From Nepenthes gracilis (taxonomy: Eukaryota > Streptophyta > Magnoliopsida > Caryophyllales > Nepenthaceae), in contig BSYO01000010.1 of assembly GCA_033239525.1 (NCBI GenBank), forward strand, positions 11,621,379 through 11,685,378: DNA of 64,000 bases. Direction: 5' to 3'. Shown piece after piece: positions 20,726-32,960 of this stretch. The stretch's first letter is position 1; each line of letters opens with the position of its first letter. The translations under genes were made by a program, and so were the position numbers. Under the pieces are notes generated by a model. It was given only the letters and a program-made list of their open reading frames with translations, was not told where the DNA came from and made no database searches.

Positions 20726-23700
20726 TATAAGGTATCGGTTCCCAAGATATGGTAATTAGAGCTAATTAAATTAAAATAAGTGAATCGATGTCCAAGAACA
20801 CGGAAGAAATTGGACCAATGGGCCTAAAGACTTGGAATTGGGAGAATTAGGAACCGGATTGTTAACCCTAAAAAGTTGATCCGTAAATAAGATTTTGGTT
20901 TTAATTTATGATAATCGCGATGTATTAAATTAAGATAACTAAAAATTAGACTTAAGATATGCGGAAACCTTAAAGTTGGAGGCAGAACCAGGCAGCCGCC
21001 TGCTGGACGCTGCATCCAGCAAGCTGGTCGTTCGAGCGACATGGCAGGCGCCAATTCAATGGGCCAGCACCCGAGGTGGGCGCTGAATCCAGGCGCATAG
21101 CACCTATTGCTCACCAGGTTGGCGCTCGAATGCTAGCCCGAGAATTTAACAGTCGGGGGTTCTATTTTTCGGCATTTATGCGGCTTCCAGGAGAACTAAG
21201 AGAGAGAGAGAGGGAGAAGAGAGAGAGGGAGAAGAGAGGCTCTCGAGTCCAATTCCAAGTTCGAGTTAGTTGGAGAAGTAATTGATCGGGTCGAGGCAAG
21301 TGCACCTCTACCCTCCTCTTTCATTTTCTTGGACTTTTATTTTATTTTCTTTGGGTATCCTTATTCCGATACCCGATTAAAGTTTTATTATATGTTACCC
21401 ATAATTTGGGTATGCACATATGTGAATTTCGTGTCCAATTTTCTAGTTTTGGTCAGTTTATCGCATCAAAATCTAACCCTACAACTGGATATTTTTACTC
21501 ACGGAATTTTGGAGCATTTGCTCAAATTTGGACTAAAATATCATTACCCATAACTTGTGTATATTAATTTATCGATTGAGTATCCGATTTAGTGGTTTTA
21601 TGTGAAATTTCGTTCGCCGAAATCCTAACTCATGCATGGACTACATTTAACGGGTTAATTTGAGTTTTATGTATGATTTGGCTTTAATTATATTTTATCC
21701 ATATCTTAAATTTGAATATTTATCAGTTGAGTGTTCGATTTCCAAGTTTTGACCCGTTTGACCCGTTTGGAAGCCCTAACCGGTGTGCTAACACTATTTG
21801 CCAAAATTTAATTGGGTCTTTTGTGTAATCCCATTTTATTTAATTGGTATTTATTCATATGGAATTATTTATGCTTGATTATATATTCCGAAAATTACGT
21901 TATGTGTATTTGTGAAGGAAATTTGTTGTCCGAAAAGTACTAAAGTCATATTTGACCCGATGTGGTAAGGGATTTTTAATTCTTCCATGCATCATATTAA
22001 ATTATGCATATAACTGAAGTCATTTGAAGACTTAAAGAATGAGAAATGATTTTTCGTATCTGTATACATATATATAAATTTTGCAAGATATGTAAAACTT
22101 TTAAGGGACTCCACAAATTTGTTATGTCTGATTGAACCATTCTCCGGGAGTAAGAACTCTGTATAAGAATCTGGTGAACCTTCCCTTAAAAAATAAATAA
22201 TTCTGAAATCTGGATCAAGAGTTTGTATTTCTGAGGGTAGCATTCCATGGCTTGCCTTAGGATATTTCAATAGTATATTGAGGAATACTCATTGACCATG
22301 AGAGATACTCTGGTAGCGTATTTTTTATCTGACCTTGTATATTGGCGAAAAATATACCGTTCATCATGGGACGTTAAAAAATTAAGATATCATGGCAGTG
22401 CCTTAAAATTTGTGGGGTATATACACATTTCATTTCTCGATTGTCTACTCCATTACTTAGTAAGGCCAACTAGCTCAGATCTGAAAAGATAATGAAAAAT
22501 TCTACATGATTTAGAACCTAAAGGAATCAAAGATAAAATATAAAAAAGTTATTTGTATTCCGGAAACGTATTTGATCATATTTCATGTTATGCATTGTGC
22601 ATCATGTTTCTATTTCCTTCCTTTTTGGTTTATGTTGAGTATATTGTGTATATTTCTGCTATATTGTGCACTGCTAAGTTTCAGGCTCATTCCTTGCTAA
22701 TTTTTTTCCTTCAGATTAGCACAGGCTTATACCTGATAGGGCAGAGTAGATTTTAGAAGATGTATAGCCGTGAGACTTGGAAGATCATATCGAAAACTTA
22801 TTAATTTGTGGTTTTGTACACTTTTGAAGGGATGTATATATTTCTGTTAGATTTGTTGTTGCATATTGTTAAATGTTGGACAATCATATAGTATAGTCCG
22901 CTATGCATGGATGTATATGTATATGCTTTCACAGGTTATTATGGTTTACTTCAGGTACCTAGTGATATCTCTTTATATTCGATGTTGTGTCCGTGGACAT
23001 AACGTTAGAGCCACAAAATGATTGTCGCAAATTTAGGATCCTGTGTTAGTTAGTTGTGTTTGTCTGGATGTTGAAGTTTGAATTTTGATAGATTTTTTAT
23101 GTGTTGATGTTGTATATTTGTTGTACAGGGTTATTGTGTAGGTTTTATATTTGTTTGGCAGCTGTTTTCCTATCGAAACTTTGCCAAATTTTTGGTAGGA
23201 AACTCGATTCATCACAATATCTCAGTGGGATGATTTGATATGGATGATAATTTAGTACGAGGCTATTTCTCGGTTTCCAAGGATTTTATAGACCTTATGG
23301 TTTGTTTACATAATTGTATATGAAATCTCTTCTCTTTAATTTATATGTGCTATTTTATATATGATAATGATGCTTACTCAGCTTTAAACTCACGTTTTCA
23401 TATTTTATACCTTCAAACTAGTAGTTTGGATATACTTGTCGGAGTTCAAAAGTGATCTAATGCGGCATATCTCTATTGGTGAATAGAGATGTTTATGTTG
23501 GTTACATTTCAAAATTCAGGAGTGCATTGTGGTTGCTCTATTGGCCGGATGAGGGCCTTGGACTATATATTGGTTATTCTAAAGTCATTATATTATGTTG
23601 ATGAGTTATTATCGGTTTGGATACTTTTCTTGAGATGTTTGAATAGCAAGTCTCATTTTATGATGTTCAGATTTATATTCGATGAGATCCTGTGTGGGTT

Positions 23701-23735
23701 ATGATACATTGGGTCCCGTGTATCTATGGTTTGTC
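20726..23735 (+). repeat. 3' LTR, family C (right end approximate)
   Basis: It starts TATAAGGTATCGGTTCCC next to the PPT; the antisense copy at 61789 starts TGTAAGGTACTAGTTCCC. The two align through GTGAATCGA, CAGGAACCG-like and GATTAGCACAGGCTT segments. Inside are a GC-rich block (20985-21150), a (GA)n-rich leader (21196-21240) and GAGGCAAGTGCACC (21293-21306). The right end is taken at GGTTTGTCACA (about 23735) because copia env-region sequence follows. The end is an inference. Confidence 0.6.
21196..21242. repeat. GA-rich tract in LTR C leader
   Basis: Repeats of AGAGAGAGAGAGGGAGAAG. Similar purine-rich leaders lie at 12719, 38690, 46560 and (antisense) about 61180-61230, in other LTRs of the window. 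Confidence 0.8.
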
Positions 23736-23989
23736 ACACCCAAGTTGGGTTTTTTTGTGTTAATGTTGTTTATTAAAATTTTATATTATTGTGGATTGTT
23801 ATTATTAACATATATATATGTTCTTGGTTCATGACAAGATTTTTCCTCTTCCCTTCATTCTTATACTTTGTTTCCCCATTAATGGTGGTTTTCATCCTAG
23901 TCTATGAACATTCTTTTTTATCTCTTATTTTGCTAGATTTATTCAAGTTATACGCATATGTAGTCCAGATTTGTAGTTAGTTGTGTGCA

Positions 23990-24330
23990 TGTTGTGTAGA
24001 TTTAGCCTTGCCTTGGTATTGTGTTTCGGGTGTCCCAATGTGGAACACACCCATGTTTTTGGGTTAACCACCTCGTGATCTACATTCCTCTTGTGTCGAT
24101 TTGTCATACTTTAACCCCCTATCTTGACCCATGGTGGTGAAGGATTTGTGGGCTTCAGGTGTTTCAGTGTGGAACCTATACACATTTTTAGATTCCTTAC
24201 TATCCGATCTACACCTCTTGTATGTAGTTATCTTGATTTCCTTCCTTCTTGGCACATGGTGTTCAAGTCTAGTGGGTTCTTTATTTATAGGCCTTGTCTC
24301 TGATCTGTATACCTCACCATCTCTCTCTAC
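23990..24330. repeat. Imperfect 150-bp duplication upstream of the 3' ORF
   Basis: CGGGTGTCCCAATGTGGAAC ... GATCTACATTCCTCTTGT (about 24027-24095) and CAGGTGTTTCAGTGTGGAAC ... GATCTACACCTCTTGTATGT (about 24157-24225) are two diverged copies in leader-like sequence before the ATG at 24358. Confidence 0.6.
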
Positions 24331-24357
24331 TTTTGTATACAGTTGTCTACTTTTTAG

Positions 24358-25283
24358 ATGTCCTCAAAAAAGGCTGCTGTTAAGCATCCCCGGCAAGTGT
24401 GCCCTCAGCACCCAACTGCTTTGTCAATCCCTCCGCTAAGGACCTATTTAAAAAACTGCATGTCCCATATGCAACTTACCCTTGAAAAGAAAGTTGATCT
24501 CATGACCCTAGATTCCTCAATTTCCTCCTTGTTCATTGACTAACACTAGGAGCTGGTTCTGACCAACTTTATTGCTCTTGCTACACTCTTGACTCAAGAG
24601 TTTTATATAAACATGTATGATCTAAACCTTGCGACATTTTCATTTGCTACCAACTTCCAGGGGAGTACTCTTCGGATTACCCTAGATGTGCTTTCCCATA
24701 TGCTAGGCATTCCTCATGTACTGAATCTAGATTACCCATATAGTTATCATACCATGCCACATTTTGATGAGATAGCCTCATTTCTCCATGGATCTTCCAT
24801 GATGTGGCATGGCAAATCTTTTAAAACCAAACACCTTACACTTCAGAGGATGGTGGTCTACTGGATTATATTGACCAATATTATTTTCAATCACACACTT
24901 CACCTCTATTCCTCTTAACATGACCTTATTTCTCTATACTCTTCTTAGTGGGTGGCCAACTGATCTCCCATCTTGCCCATGTTCCCACATAATGTCTATT
25001 TTTATCTCTAAGAAAGATAACAATATTTTCTTGATTGTCTCATCCAATGCCAAATTGTGGGTTTTAGGCATCCAATTTTCAAACATTTCTCGTGTATGGC
25101 TTAGCAGGCCTATTACTCACACCACCCTTGAACAAAGTCAAGCTCACACTGATCATCTCTCTCCCAACTCATGACAACCCTCTAGATGATCCTCTTTTGG
25201 AGGACTCCTCATTTTTGGCCTATGCTGTCTCGTCCCATCTTCCATTGTCATCTACCTCTTCCTCCTCATTGATAATGGGGTAA
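24358..25283 (+). pseudogene. Transposon-type 3' ORF (env-like position) of the copia-type element
   Basis: From ATG 24358 the frame reads MSSKKAAVKHPRQVCPQHPT, a basic Pro-rich start, and then, past two close stops at 24541-24549, QEFYINMYDLNLATFSFATN, STLRITLDVLSHMLGIPHVL and PHFDEIASFLHGSSMMWHG (to 24918). The EFY...IT...LGIP pattern is that of the plant transposon protein domain common in predicted plant proteins of retroelement origin. Two frameshifts follow (24920-25174, 25092-25283). It occupies the pol-to-3' LTR space where SIRE/Maximus-type copia carry an extra ORF, but I see no signal peptide or membrane span that would make it an envelope. Role unknown. Confidence 0.65.
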
Positions 25284-25525
25284 CTTTCTTGGCTTTCCAA
25301 TCAGCTCATGTGGTTGCTTACTTCTCAGGAGCGGCTATCTATTTCTTAGGCACGACTGGAGTTTCATGTTCTTGAGGGCTTTTGGTGCCTTAACACCTAA
25401 CTCGCTACCCAGGAGGCTTTTATGCAAGAGTAGTTTGCCTGTTTGTCTGCCGAGTCATCATCTCCATGTGCACAAGTTCCTTTTGACTCCGAGTGAAGCC
25501 CTCCCTTTGGTCATTCATGATAAAA

Positions 25526-25626
25526 AGGGGGAGTACATAATGTAGGGGAGGTTATCTTTTAGGGGGAGGTTCTTTTTATGGGGGGGTTTATCATTTAGGG
25601 GGAGGTCAGTTACTTCTTAGGGGAAG
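25526..25626 (+). repeat. Array of polypurine-tract-like motifs
   Basis: Six G-rich motifs occur within about 100 bp (AAAAAGGGGGAGTAC, TAGGGGAGG, TTAGGGGGAGG, ATGGGGGGG, TTAGGGGGAGG, TTAGGGGAAGG), spaced roughly 15-20 bp. The array is downstream of the 3' ORF and about 360 bp ahead of the 3' LTR. Repeated PPTs are known in SIRE-type copia elements. Confidence 0.7.
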
Positions 25627-27045
25627 GATCTTGTTGTATCTCATATTAGCTTTTTGTTTATATCTATGATGTACCTGCTACTTTTATTCTACCATATTTA
25701 ATTTTTACCTGTATGTTCACTATTGTTTTACTGCTGTTGCTTTCTTCTTTTCTTATATATCTTTAACTTATTTCATTTCTATAATTTTTATACTAACCAT
25801 GCCTAAATAGGAATAATAAACTTCCCTATCTTCTTCGGTTTGAGTTTATTGTATTGGCTATCTGTTAGGAGTAAATTTCTATGTATACGGGTTTTATCCC
25901 TATAGTATCTAAACTTATGATTTATTTACTTTTAATTTTATGATTTTGGTAGGATTTTGTCACGGAATTGTCAAATGGAAAAATTGTTAGGCATATTATG
26001 TATTGATATATTTCGTAATTAAGTCTGGTTGGTAGTTGGTAGATTCTCCAATGTCATGAAGATCTACATTAGATTCACATTCGATATTTGCTAATGCGTA
26101 ACTCCCAGTATCCATGCCTACCTTATCCTAATCCACGCACGAGCAGCTTTTTCAGTATATCCACGCTCGAGGGCTCGCAAGTAGTGCATGAATGCTCTTT
26201 CTAAAATGCTCGTGCTCAAGGTGTGCCCAAGGCACGCACAAGTACTCTTTCTAGATTGCTGCTCTTGAGGTGTGTCTAAGGCACACATAAGCATCCTTTC
26301 CAGATTGTGCGTGCTCGAGGTGCGTTTGAGGCAGGCACGAGTGCTAGGGCGTGAACCCATGCAATCTTACACGTGCTTATTGAGCCCCCGACCGACGTTC
26401 GAGTATTAGGGAGTGGACCCAATGCATACATGACGCGTGCTTGAGTGGCACTTGAACACTAGGATGTGCATTTCTTAGTTGTTATATTTTTTTAACCTAA
26501 TTTCGGACCCCCTCTATATATTTCCACTTTCCACTTCTTATGAACAAACTTTTGGTGATATATTGTTTATGGCGGCTCAGCTAAAAATTATCTTTTTAAA
26601 GTTTGTAAAAGGCTTCCTTTTAAAAAAGCTTTTCCGCAATCATTGAACTTCATTCCAAAAATTTTTTCATTATATATATTTTATCATACATACCTTTTTC
26701 TACCTGTTGACATTCATAAGAGTTATGAGTGGTGTAAAAATCAGGATTTAGTGGTGTGTGAAAATTTTATGGATCATGAAATAAGATTAATAAGAAGATC
26801 AAAAGGTGTCCGATTATATTGCCAAAAGCAAATCCAAGGATTTCCACGGTAGGGGTCATAAGTTGAGAGTAGTAACTTAGCGTCACGTTAAATTAATTTT
26901 CTTAGTGTATCATTTTACCGTAAGTTTGACTCGATAATTTTTATCAACTTTTATCAGAAAAATTTCATCACTGCTATTATTGTTTATAGTCATCAAACCC
27001 TTTGAATATAGTTTAGGTAACGCCATATTCATGGATATTTTATTT

Positions 27046-30000
27046 CCGGAAAATGCAATAAGAAAGGTAACTTGGCTTTAAGTTGAAATCAAGTTCGGTC
27101 CTTCCTTAATCCAGTCCGGATTTCCTTGATGAAAAGAAGTCCGGATTTCTTCGAAGAAAAATCGAGTCCGCTTTTACTTGATGAAAATCACGTCCGCCTT
27201 TTGAGAAGAAACGGCTCCTTGATGATGAAATCCAAATCGGCTTAGAAGTGAATTTCCAAACCAACGGTAGCTCAAGGTATGAGGTTGAAACTCCATGAAG
27301 AGTGCATTGTGTGCCCAGTGAGGCCAAGATTTTATGTTGACTCCTAGTTTTGTATGAGTTCAGAAGAAGAAGAAAGGCCGGGTTGATGTTGATGAAGGAC
27401 CGGAGTGATGATGAAGCCAAAGTATAATGCTGGATTTAATATTAAAGGAAAATGTTAAGATGAATAAAATCCGGCCCTTGCATGGTAAAGGAATATTGAC
27501 TTCTTGCGTGAAAATCGAGGAGAATAATCCGGTCAACGTGAAATGTTGACTCTCGGCTATATGAACTTCGGTTTAATGAGGGAAGGACGGGAAAAAGAAA
27601 AGTGATTAAGTCAACGCCAAGGATAGTTGACCGGAAATAATCGGGAAACCTCTATAAATAAGGAAATCAAATACCATGAAATAATTATTAATAAGGAAGC
27701 CCTATAAGTAAAGAACGACCATGCACTTGGTTACCTAAACAAACCATAAGGAAATAATATATAAAGGAAACTTTGGGAATTGCCAAACCCTAACGACGCC
27801 TATAAGTAAAGGGCCTATAAATAAGGATTAGAGAGCGGGAAAAAGAGGACTCGAGAGGGCTTGCTAGTAGGGGAAGACCAAAAGTTCAAGGTGAAATAAA
27901 GAAATTCAGGCAAGATACTCACCCCTATTTTCAAGTTCATGATTATGCATGAATTTTAGTATATTTGATATTATATGAACTTATATGATGTTTGCTTTGT
28001 TCTTTTCATATCCGATACTTAAAGTATGATTAATTGTCGATAATTGCATGTTTAAAAAAGACTTCATGATGCTTGATTTTGTTCTCAAATTGGGTATGAT
28101 TATTGATTGTGGACTTTTATAAATTTTGATAATTGCATGTTTAAAGAAAAGAACTCCGCCTTCATAAGAAAAAGAGCTTTGGACTTTGAGAGATTAAGAA
28201 CTCCGTCTTCTTAAGAAAATGCACTTTCCAAATGGAAAAGGAACAAAGTACTTAAGAACTCTTTTTAAAAACTCCGACATTTGTAGCTGTTTTTTAAAGA
28301 GGAACTCCGGCCTTTACATTTTAAGAAGCACTTTGGTTTTGAAAAAGAACTCCGTCTTTTGTCAAAAAAAAAGAACTCCGACTTTTAGAAAGAAATTTTA
28401 AGAACTCCGACTTTTAAGCTTTGGCTTTTAAAGAAAAAGAACTCGGCTATTAAAGAAAAGAAAAGACCTTTAGCACTCATTTTAAGAAAAGAAAAAGAAC
28501 TCCGGTTTTAGAGAAAGAAAAAGAATCACTCCGATTTTAAAGAAAGAAAAAGAACTCCGGTTTTAAAGAAAGAAACACTCCGGCTTTTAAAGAAAGAATC
28601 TCTCCGGATTTTAAAGAAAGAAGACTTCCGGTTTTAGAGCTCCGGATTTTAAAGAAAAAATCACTCCGAATTTTAAAGAAAGAATCACTCTGGATTTTAA
28701 AGAAAGAATCACTCCGAATTTTAAAGAAAGAAGCACTCTGGATTTTAAAGAAAGAATCACTCCGAATTTTAAAGAAAGAAGCACTCCGGTTTTAGAGCTC
28801 CGGATTTTAAAGAAAGAATCACTCCGGATTTTAAAGAAAGAAGCACTGGTTTTAAAGAACTCCGAAATTTTGAGAAAAAGAACTCCGCTTTTGAAGAAGA
28901 ACTCCATCCTTTTTAAGTACGAAAAGAGCTCCGTCTTTTATAAAAAAAAAAAAAAGAAAACGACTCCGAATTTTGAAGATGAAAAGAAAAAACTCCTCTT
29001 TCCTCTTTAAAAAAGAGCTCCCGGACTTTTGATGAAAACGCACTCCGTCCTTTTAAAGAAAAATCACTCCGGTTTTTGATGAACTCAGCCTTTTAGCACT
29101 CCGGTTTTAAAGAAAAGATCACTCCGGTTTTAATAAGACTTATGACTTTTAAAAAGGAATCTTTGGCTTTAAAGGAAAGGTTATACGGACTTCAAAGATT
29201 TTAGAACAAAGACTTTAAGAAGAAGAAAATCACTCCGGTTTTAGCAAGTGGAAGTCTATGCCTTTTAAAGAAAGATCATGATGTATTGAAAAGATATGAA
29301 CCATGAACCGATTTTTAAACTTAAAGATCACTGGATGAAGGATTTAGTGACACTCGAGGATTTAAAAAAAAAGATCACTCGGGAGGGGACTTTCTCGTGG
29401 CATTTATGGACTACGGCCTCGGATGCCGGTTTTACCTCCCGCCCCGGGGAGTTGAGGATACTTTTAGGTTGTGGGGTTACACTCAAACGTTTTAATGTTG
29501 TTTCGCTAACTCCGCCCCTTTTGATAAGAATTTTCAATGGTGTTTGAGTTTTCGAAGACAAGGTTTAAGAAAAGAACTAAGGAACTTCCGACAAAAGACA
29601 TGATGATTTTTGTATGTTAAATTATATTCGCTTATATATATATATGTTTATGTTCTCTCCGGCTTTCTATTTGAAAATTTTGCTACGGCCCCATAGCTCA
29701 TTAAAGTCACTTTTCTCCCATGAAAGGCTTATAAGGAGGGAATGGCATAAGACTTTATGATATAGCTACGGCCCGTATGATCAATGAATAGCTTGTTTAA
29801 TTATTTCCCGTTTTGGGAGCATAATGAGGGAATAGCATAAGACTTTTTTAAATTATCAATGTTAGTATGTTTCGGGTTAAATAAAAGTTATAATTCCCGC
29901 CCGGGATCTATAATGAGGTTCATACAACATTAGAATTGTGGGATTTGAAACAACCCATCCTCGATGTTACACCGTTCCGTTTGAGATCCCTAAAGATGAT

Positions 30001-30095
30001 AAAAAAATTTTTATGTTTTTATTTACTTTTTCAGACCAAGACAAGAAGAAAAAGACTAAGGAAATTCGAACTAAAAGGCATGATGCTTTTTGTGC
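27046..30095 (+). mobile_element. Truncated LTR fragment, family B, with tandem arrays
   Basis: Read forward, it parallels the reverse complement of solo LTR B from about 49225 down to 47270: CGGAAAATGCAATAAGAAAGGTAAC near 27047, A-rich tandem repeats, GGGAATGGCATAAGACTTTA near 29740, then AAGACAAGAAGAAAAAGAC near 30045. It lacks the LTR start (TGTAACGACC) and the LTR end (GTCACCA), so both ends are truncated. It sits inside the copia 3' LTR. Plain open frames inside it follow the A-rich repeats and are not real genes. Confidence 0.75.
28140..29270 (+). repeat. A-rich tandem array, 24-bp core unit
   Basis: About 1.1 kb of CACTCCGGATTTTAAAGAAA-type units. In the most regular part (28570-28850) the period is 24 bp, with alternating CACTCTGG and CACTCCGAA versions that suggest a 48-bp higher-order unit. 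Outside that the spacing is irregular. The same motif, reverse-complemented, fills 47760-48480 in solo LTR B. Confidence 0.85.
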
Positions 30096-30348
30096 TAAAT
30101 TAATTTTCTTAGTGTATCATTTGTTTATGTTCTTTGCTTTAGAAGGTTTTACTCGATAATTGTAGTTATCAAGGTTTTCTTTTATCACCAAAAATGTCAT
30201 CACTGCTATTATTGTTTATAGTTTTACTACTTATATCCATCTAGATTTGAATATAGTTTAGGTATATTATATATTCATGGATATTTTATTTCGTAAATTG
30301 AAAAAGGGTTGAAACGAGTAGAAATTAGGTGCTCCCTAGTCCTTTTCA

Positions 30349-30609
30349 GTCCTCATTGCTGATTCAGGAGCTGATGGCTACACCAGCCAATGGCGATTTA
30401 GGTGGGGCGTCCAGATCTTTGAAACCAACGGCATCTGTGGTCCGATCTAAGCTGTCAATTTGGGATAAAGTTTTTATATCCATTAATGTTAGCTAAGACC
30501 CATCTAGAGCTCCAAAATCCTGGGCATCAATGGCCCATTCTGGGGTGATTTTCTCTTCACTCCTAGTTTCGAGGATGATATGGTCATCATTAGGCCTCCT
30601 ATTGAGGAA
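30349..30609 (+). other. Short unassigned segment between copia LTR and LTR E
   Basis: This 261-bp stretch has higher G+C than its neighbours and no match elsewhere in the window. An ATG at 30374 opens 40 codons (MATPANGDLGGASRSLKPTA ... KVFISINVS) before a stop, and PKSWASMAHSG follows downstream. It could be a remnant of host DNA or of a LINE-type ORF. I do not recognise it. Confidence 0.3.
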
Positions 30610-31076
30610 TGTAATGGATTTTAATATTTTGGGTAATGGATTTATAAAATTTGGCTTCTAGTATTTAGGTTAAATGGGCAATGTAAATTAAGATACTTAA
30701 TGTTACAAATTGTTAAGATGGTTAATTTTGTGGGTTAATGTTGGATAACTGTATTGATGAAACTATGGGCTTTGATCGGATTGCTTCTGCTGTGGATCCT
30801 GGGCAAGAGGAATGTCAGAAATTGGTGAGTTTAGAGCATTCAAAACAGATTTATTTAGCATCTAAGAGAAGCATTGCATCAGCTGATGCATGATTAATGG
30901 ATTCATGGAGATCCTTGCCTCGGTGTGTATCAGAATTGAGTCTCTTTGTTAGCATGATTGTTGGTTGAGGCATCTGCACAGGAGGTGTTTGTTCCTGGAG
31001 GTTTCACACTTCACGGGATGGATGCATATATTGCAACCGTTGTTTTCCCATCGATGTTCACCTGGGATATTTGTTC

Positions 31077-31092
31077 TATAAATAATAACCCC
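31077..31092 (+). promoter_or_regulatory. TATA box of LTR E
   Basis: TATAAATAATAACCCC lies about 470 bp into the LTR, about 35 bp upstream of a purine-rich leader. The 3' copy at 58765 has drifted to TATAAAGAGTGATCC. Position and context are those of an LTR promoter. Confidence 0.6.
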
Positions 31093-32960
31093 TATGTTTT
31101 GCATCACGCTTTTATATCCAGAGAAGAGAAGATAGAGAGAAGGTAGGAACTGAAGCTGTTGCTACTGTACTGCACTGCTTCTTCTGCGTTGCGTTGCTGC
31201 TGATGTTGCCGAGGAAAAACCAGGAGAAGGCAAACGAATTTCCCCTCGTTACCATCACGTTGCAAAGAGCCTCTCCCAAGTTTGTTAGTTAGCTTTTCAT
31301 CGAGTTAGTGGAAATCCAAACACTTGCTACCTTCCTCTGTTTTTGAAAAACATTGCAAATATCTAAATGTAGGAGTCCTTTCATTATTATATCAAGTTAA
31401 ATAAGGATAACGAGCATTTTATGAAGATTAATGAATTATAAAAATTCAAAGTGAACAATATCAGCACATGATGAAGGAAATGAATGATAACCAAGGAAAT
31501 TTGTTTCTGAATCATTTTTGAGCCAAATGTTTATTCATTAAAACGATGCATTTATATTCGTAAATTTGTCATTCTTACATTATGATATACAATGCATAAT
31601 ATTTTGTTGACAAAACTTACTCAAAGACATAGCAATCAACTGATGAAAGATATTAAACGTTGGAAGTTTGGAAAACTAGGCTTGAATTTTGAAACTATCT
31701 ACTGCAGCATTTTTCTCTTGGAAGTCCTATAAGATCAAGCCTTACTTTTATTGTAACTCATACAAATTGCCGGTATGTTTGCTCGAGCTTCTTCTTGCGA
31801 GCCTCTTTCCGAGGTTAGTTCACTCGAGGCTTCTTCTTGTGAAACTCATATGAACAGTTACTGTCATTCGCTCAAGCATCGGTTCTCAAAAGTTTCGTGC
31901 AGGCTTAAATAGATAAAGTCCAGTGGGTACTGATAAATTGAAATAAATTATAAATATAATTATATATTGATTAATGCTTTATTATTAAATTATATTATTC
32001 CGATGTCATTTTCTTAAATTCACTAGTCAATGTTTGAGTAGCATAAGATCAATACTTGAGCATCGAGTCAATATCAATTATGTCATTAATTGTGAATTTT
32101 GTTCGGTAGGAATAAAATAATATATATTATTATGGACTTGAATATAAGATTAATAAATGTTTATAGTAATGATTGGATAGAATTTTATCAGTCGATTTGG
32201 ACTTGGTGTATAGCTTTAAACATAGTGTCTGAGTCACATTGTGATTGTGCCGTATGACTTAGTGGGCTGTGATGGTCCCAGTAGAATGAATAGAGTTAGA
32301 TACTTAATTTATTTGTGAATTTTCTTTTCCTCTTGATGTTTGTTTCGTTACATTATTTTATGTTGCATGTATGGCTTTATTGGTATCTATGGTTGGTTAA
32401 AAATGACTGTATAAAAGTAATATAGTCTTAAAGAAGAAGAAAATTACAGAGCCGCAGTGCAGTTTAGAGTTGTCTAATATTTAATTTATATTTTTGGAGT
32501 GAGGTCTGTAGTTCTTGAAGGATGTTTATAATCTTGTGAAAACCATTTGACAAGGTATCAAGATATATTATATCGAGGGATATTGAATTTGATATATGGA
32601 TTTGAAATAGAGTATTCTGTATTTTGTGTGGCATTGATCTCAATTGGACCATGATGATATGAGTGCTGCATTTTCTATGCTCATTGAGGGCTTATCCTAC
32701 GGAAGGTAACAAAAATGTTGATCACATGTACTGAATTCGATATTTGCGCATCAAGGCTAGCAAGTATTAGACCATTGAGTTCATTACATGTCAAATTTAA
32801 GAGTATTGATTATCTCATGATAATTGTTTAGCCGTTATTGGCGGATACAGTCATTGGTACAAAGTAATAAAATATGATTTGAAGATATTATTATTATATC
32901 TTATATAGTTATAATATTTGTTAACATAGGTTCAATAAAACATATATTATTAATATTTGA

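Larger units (their letters stand above)
25985..30348 (+). repeat. Copia-type 3' LTR, split by a repeat-rich fragment
   Basis: It starts TGTTAGGCATATTATG after GTCAAATGGAAAAAT and ends GTCCTTTTCA at 30348, giving TG...CA ends. It aligns with the 5' LTR (9156-10319) through GTTGGTAGATTCTCCAATG, the GC-richer AAGGTGTGCCC region and TATAGTTTAGG. About 3 kb of LTR-B-type sequence (27046-30095) splits it. The stretch 26889-27045 is repeated after the fragment at about 30096-30290. The target duplication is not recognisable (ATTTT versus GTCCT). Confidence 0.75.

Noticed and set aside
28611..29043. 98- and 63-codon minus-strand frames with repeated SLKFGVILS-type units
   Set aside because: Periodic translation of the 24-bp array; not a repeat protein.
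28140..29270. CRISPR-like regular repeats
   Set aside because: Units are contiguous tandem repeats with no unique spacers, and the context is a plant retrotransposon LTR.
9156..30348. Target-site duplication for the copia structure
   Set aside because: The flanks ATTTT and GTCCT do not match, so I do not claim one.
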